Positions 63,116-64,000 of a stretch of DNA of 64,000 bases are shown here, one piece after another. Position numbers and translations under genes: made by a program. Position 1 is the stretch's first letter, and every line of letters starts with the position of its first letter. A model generated the notes under the pieces. The model was not told the origin of the DNA. It searched no databases and saw nothing but the letters and a program-made list of their open reading frames with translations. Source of the stretch: Bacteroides fragilis (GTDB lineage Bacteria; Bacteroidota; Bacteroidia; Bacteroidales; Bacteroidaceae). The stretch lies in contig NZ_CP018937.1 in NCBI RefSeq assembly GCF_002849695.1, positions 4,278,001 through 4,342,000 on the forward strand, in the 5' to 3' direction.

Positions 63116-64000
63116 TTATAATGTAAAGTTGATACCGAACGAAACAGTACGGAATGCCGGATAGTTCCAGCTCAAGGTTTCAGGATCGATACCTGAAGGC
63201 AATGAAGAGAAAGTTGCCAGATTCTCTACACTGACAAAACCCTTCAACTGATTCAAGCCGATTCGGGATATCCATGTTTTAGGAACAGTATACGACAAAG
63301 TAACGTTCTTGATGCGGAAGTAAGCGGCGTTAGATAAGTATCTGTCTGTCTTACGTCCATAGTTGGAGCCGACTGTCGGATTCTGTCCGTACATACGTGG
63401 ATATTTTGCATTCGGATTTACAGCAGTATAATCTCCATTGGCGGCATCTACCGGTTTCCAGTAGTCGGTCAGACCGTCAAATAACGGTTGGTACTTGATA
63501 TCATTCACTGAGTAAATGTACATCGGGAATACCAGGTTGTTGGCAATCCATGCATCACGTTGACCGGTACCCTGCATCATAATATTCAGGTCGAAACCTT
63601 TATAATTGGCACCGAGAGTAATACCATACAGGTATTTAGGCAGGCTATTACCTATTACTTTCTGGTCACCGGGGTTATCCAATGTACCGTCTCCGCTGTC
63701 GATCTGGTTCGTACTCTTATCGTCATCACGGAGATTCTTGAATTTCAAGTCACCGGGACGCGGGCTGACACCTTTAATAGAGGCTACCCCGTCTTTAAGT
63801 TTCCAGCTGTTGGTATCTACAAAATCATCTACTGTATAGAATCCGTCTACTTCATATCCCCAGATCTCACCCAGTCTTTGTCCCGGATAGAAATTACTCA
63901 GCAATTTAGAAGCAGCATTGTCATCGTACTTAGTGATTTCAGAGTAGCTGTCAGAAAGATTGAATCCGACACGGTAGTTGAATTTACCGATGCGGTCTCT
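63116..64000 (-). CDS. SusC-family transporter (third), 5' part outside window
   Basis: The frame is open from the window end to 63116, so this is the C-terminal about 294 residues of a SusC. It contains R-V-G-F-N-L-S-D-S-Y, G-D-L-K-F-K-N-L and D-S-G-D-G-T-L-D-N, a segment typical of SusC (with G-N-S-L-P-K-Y-L-Y-G-I-T-L-G-A-N-Y). It ends F-R-T-V-S-F-G-I-N-F-T-L with a terminal hydrophobic residue. The start, the plug and the upstream control region lie beyond position 64000, so whether it too has an invertible segment cannot be seen. An ATG at 63904 is internal, not the start. Confidence 0.93.
   Translation of the reverse strand, partial: RDRIGKFNYRVGFNLSDSYSEITKYDDNAASKLLSNFYPGQRLGEIWGYEVDGFYTVDDFVDTNSWKLKDGVASIKGVSPRPGDLKFKNLRDDDKSTNQIDSGDGTLDNPGDQKVIGNSLPKYLYGITLGANYKGFDLNIMMQGTGQRDAWIANNLVFPMYIYSVNDIKYQPLFDGLTDYWKPVDAANGDYTAVNPNAKYPRMYGQNPTVGSNYGRKTDRYLSNAAYFRIKNVTLSYTVPKTWISRIGLNQLKGFVSVENLATFSSLPSGIDPETLSWNYPAFRTVSFGINFTL

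Overview
The window reads as chromosomal DNA of a gut Bacteroides, most likely the B. fragilis group. Evidence: SusC/SusD pairs, a fused SecDF, Bacteroides-type promoters (TTTG, 19-20 bases, TAnnTTTG) before most transcription units, KorAB, ATP-dependent PEP carboxykinase, and two susC loci behind putative invertible segments of a class I know from B. fragilis. All calls come from reading the sequence; no database search was run.

Layout. 1-25.7 kb is mostly housekeeping: a truncated 6-bladed propeller gene, a Nudix hydrolase, a TPR protein plus outer-membrane barrel pair, topA, an LruC lipoprotein, argS, hup, two overlapping rhomboid genes with an endonuclease/exonuclease/phosphatase gene, secDF, tRNA-Arg(CCT), korA-korB, a GDPD lipoprotein, upp and pckA. 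25.7-41.3 kb is a polysaccharide utilisation locus (PUL): susC, susD, a small lipoprotein, a GH110 alpha-1,3-galactosidase, a COG4299-type acyltransferase, a large GH-like protein and a GH95 alpha-fucosidase. Together GH110 and GH95 would strip blood-group B and then H determinants from host glycans. 41.3-47.6 kb is a second susC/susD pair without enzymes. 47.8-58.3 kb is housekeeping and regulatory: typA, rpsO, an XRE-cupin regulator coupled to an acyl-CoA ligase, a PAS histidine kinase, ahcY and a YfhO-like membrane protein. 58.3-64 kb is mostly on the minus strand: a gene-poor stretch with 22-bp tandem repeats, a frameshifted sulfatase, and a third susD and susC cut by the window edge.

The most notable system is upstream of the first two susC genes. 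Each is preceded by a segment of about 405-425 bp bounded by 15-16 bp inverted repeats. These fit the consensus AGTYYY-N4-GDACT that I recall for a tyrosine recombinase controlling SusC/SusD phase variation in B. fragilis. Both segments hold a related promoter-like module pointing away from susC, so both operons look OFF in this sequence. Downstream of each segment lie a leader hairpin and a conserved six-codon upstream ORF (MFNRII or MFNRTI) directly before the susC start. No recombinase, ECF sigma/anti-sigma pair or hybrid two-component regulator lies beside these loci.

No rRNA, CRISPR array, complete insertion sequence or prophage was seen.
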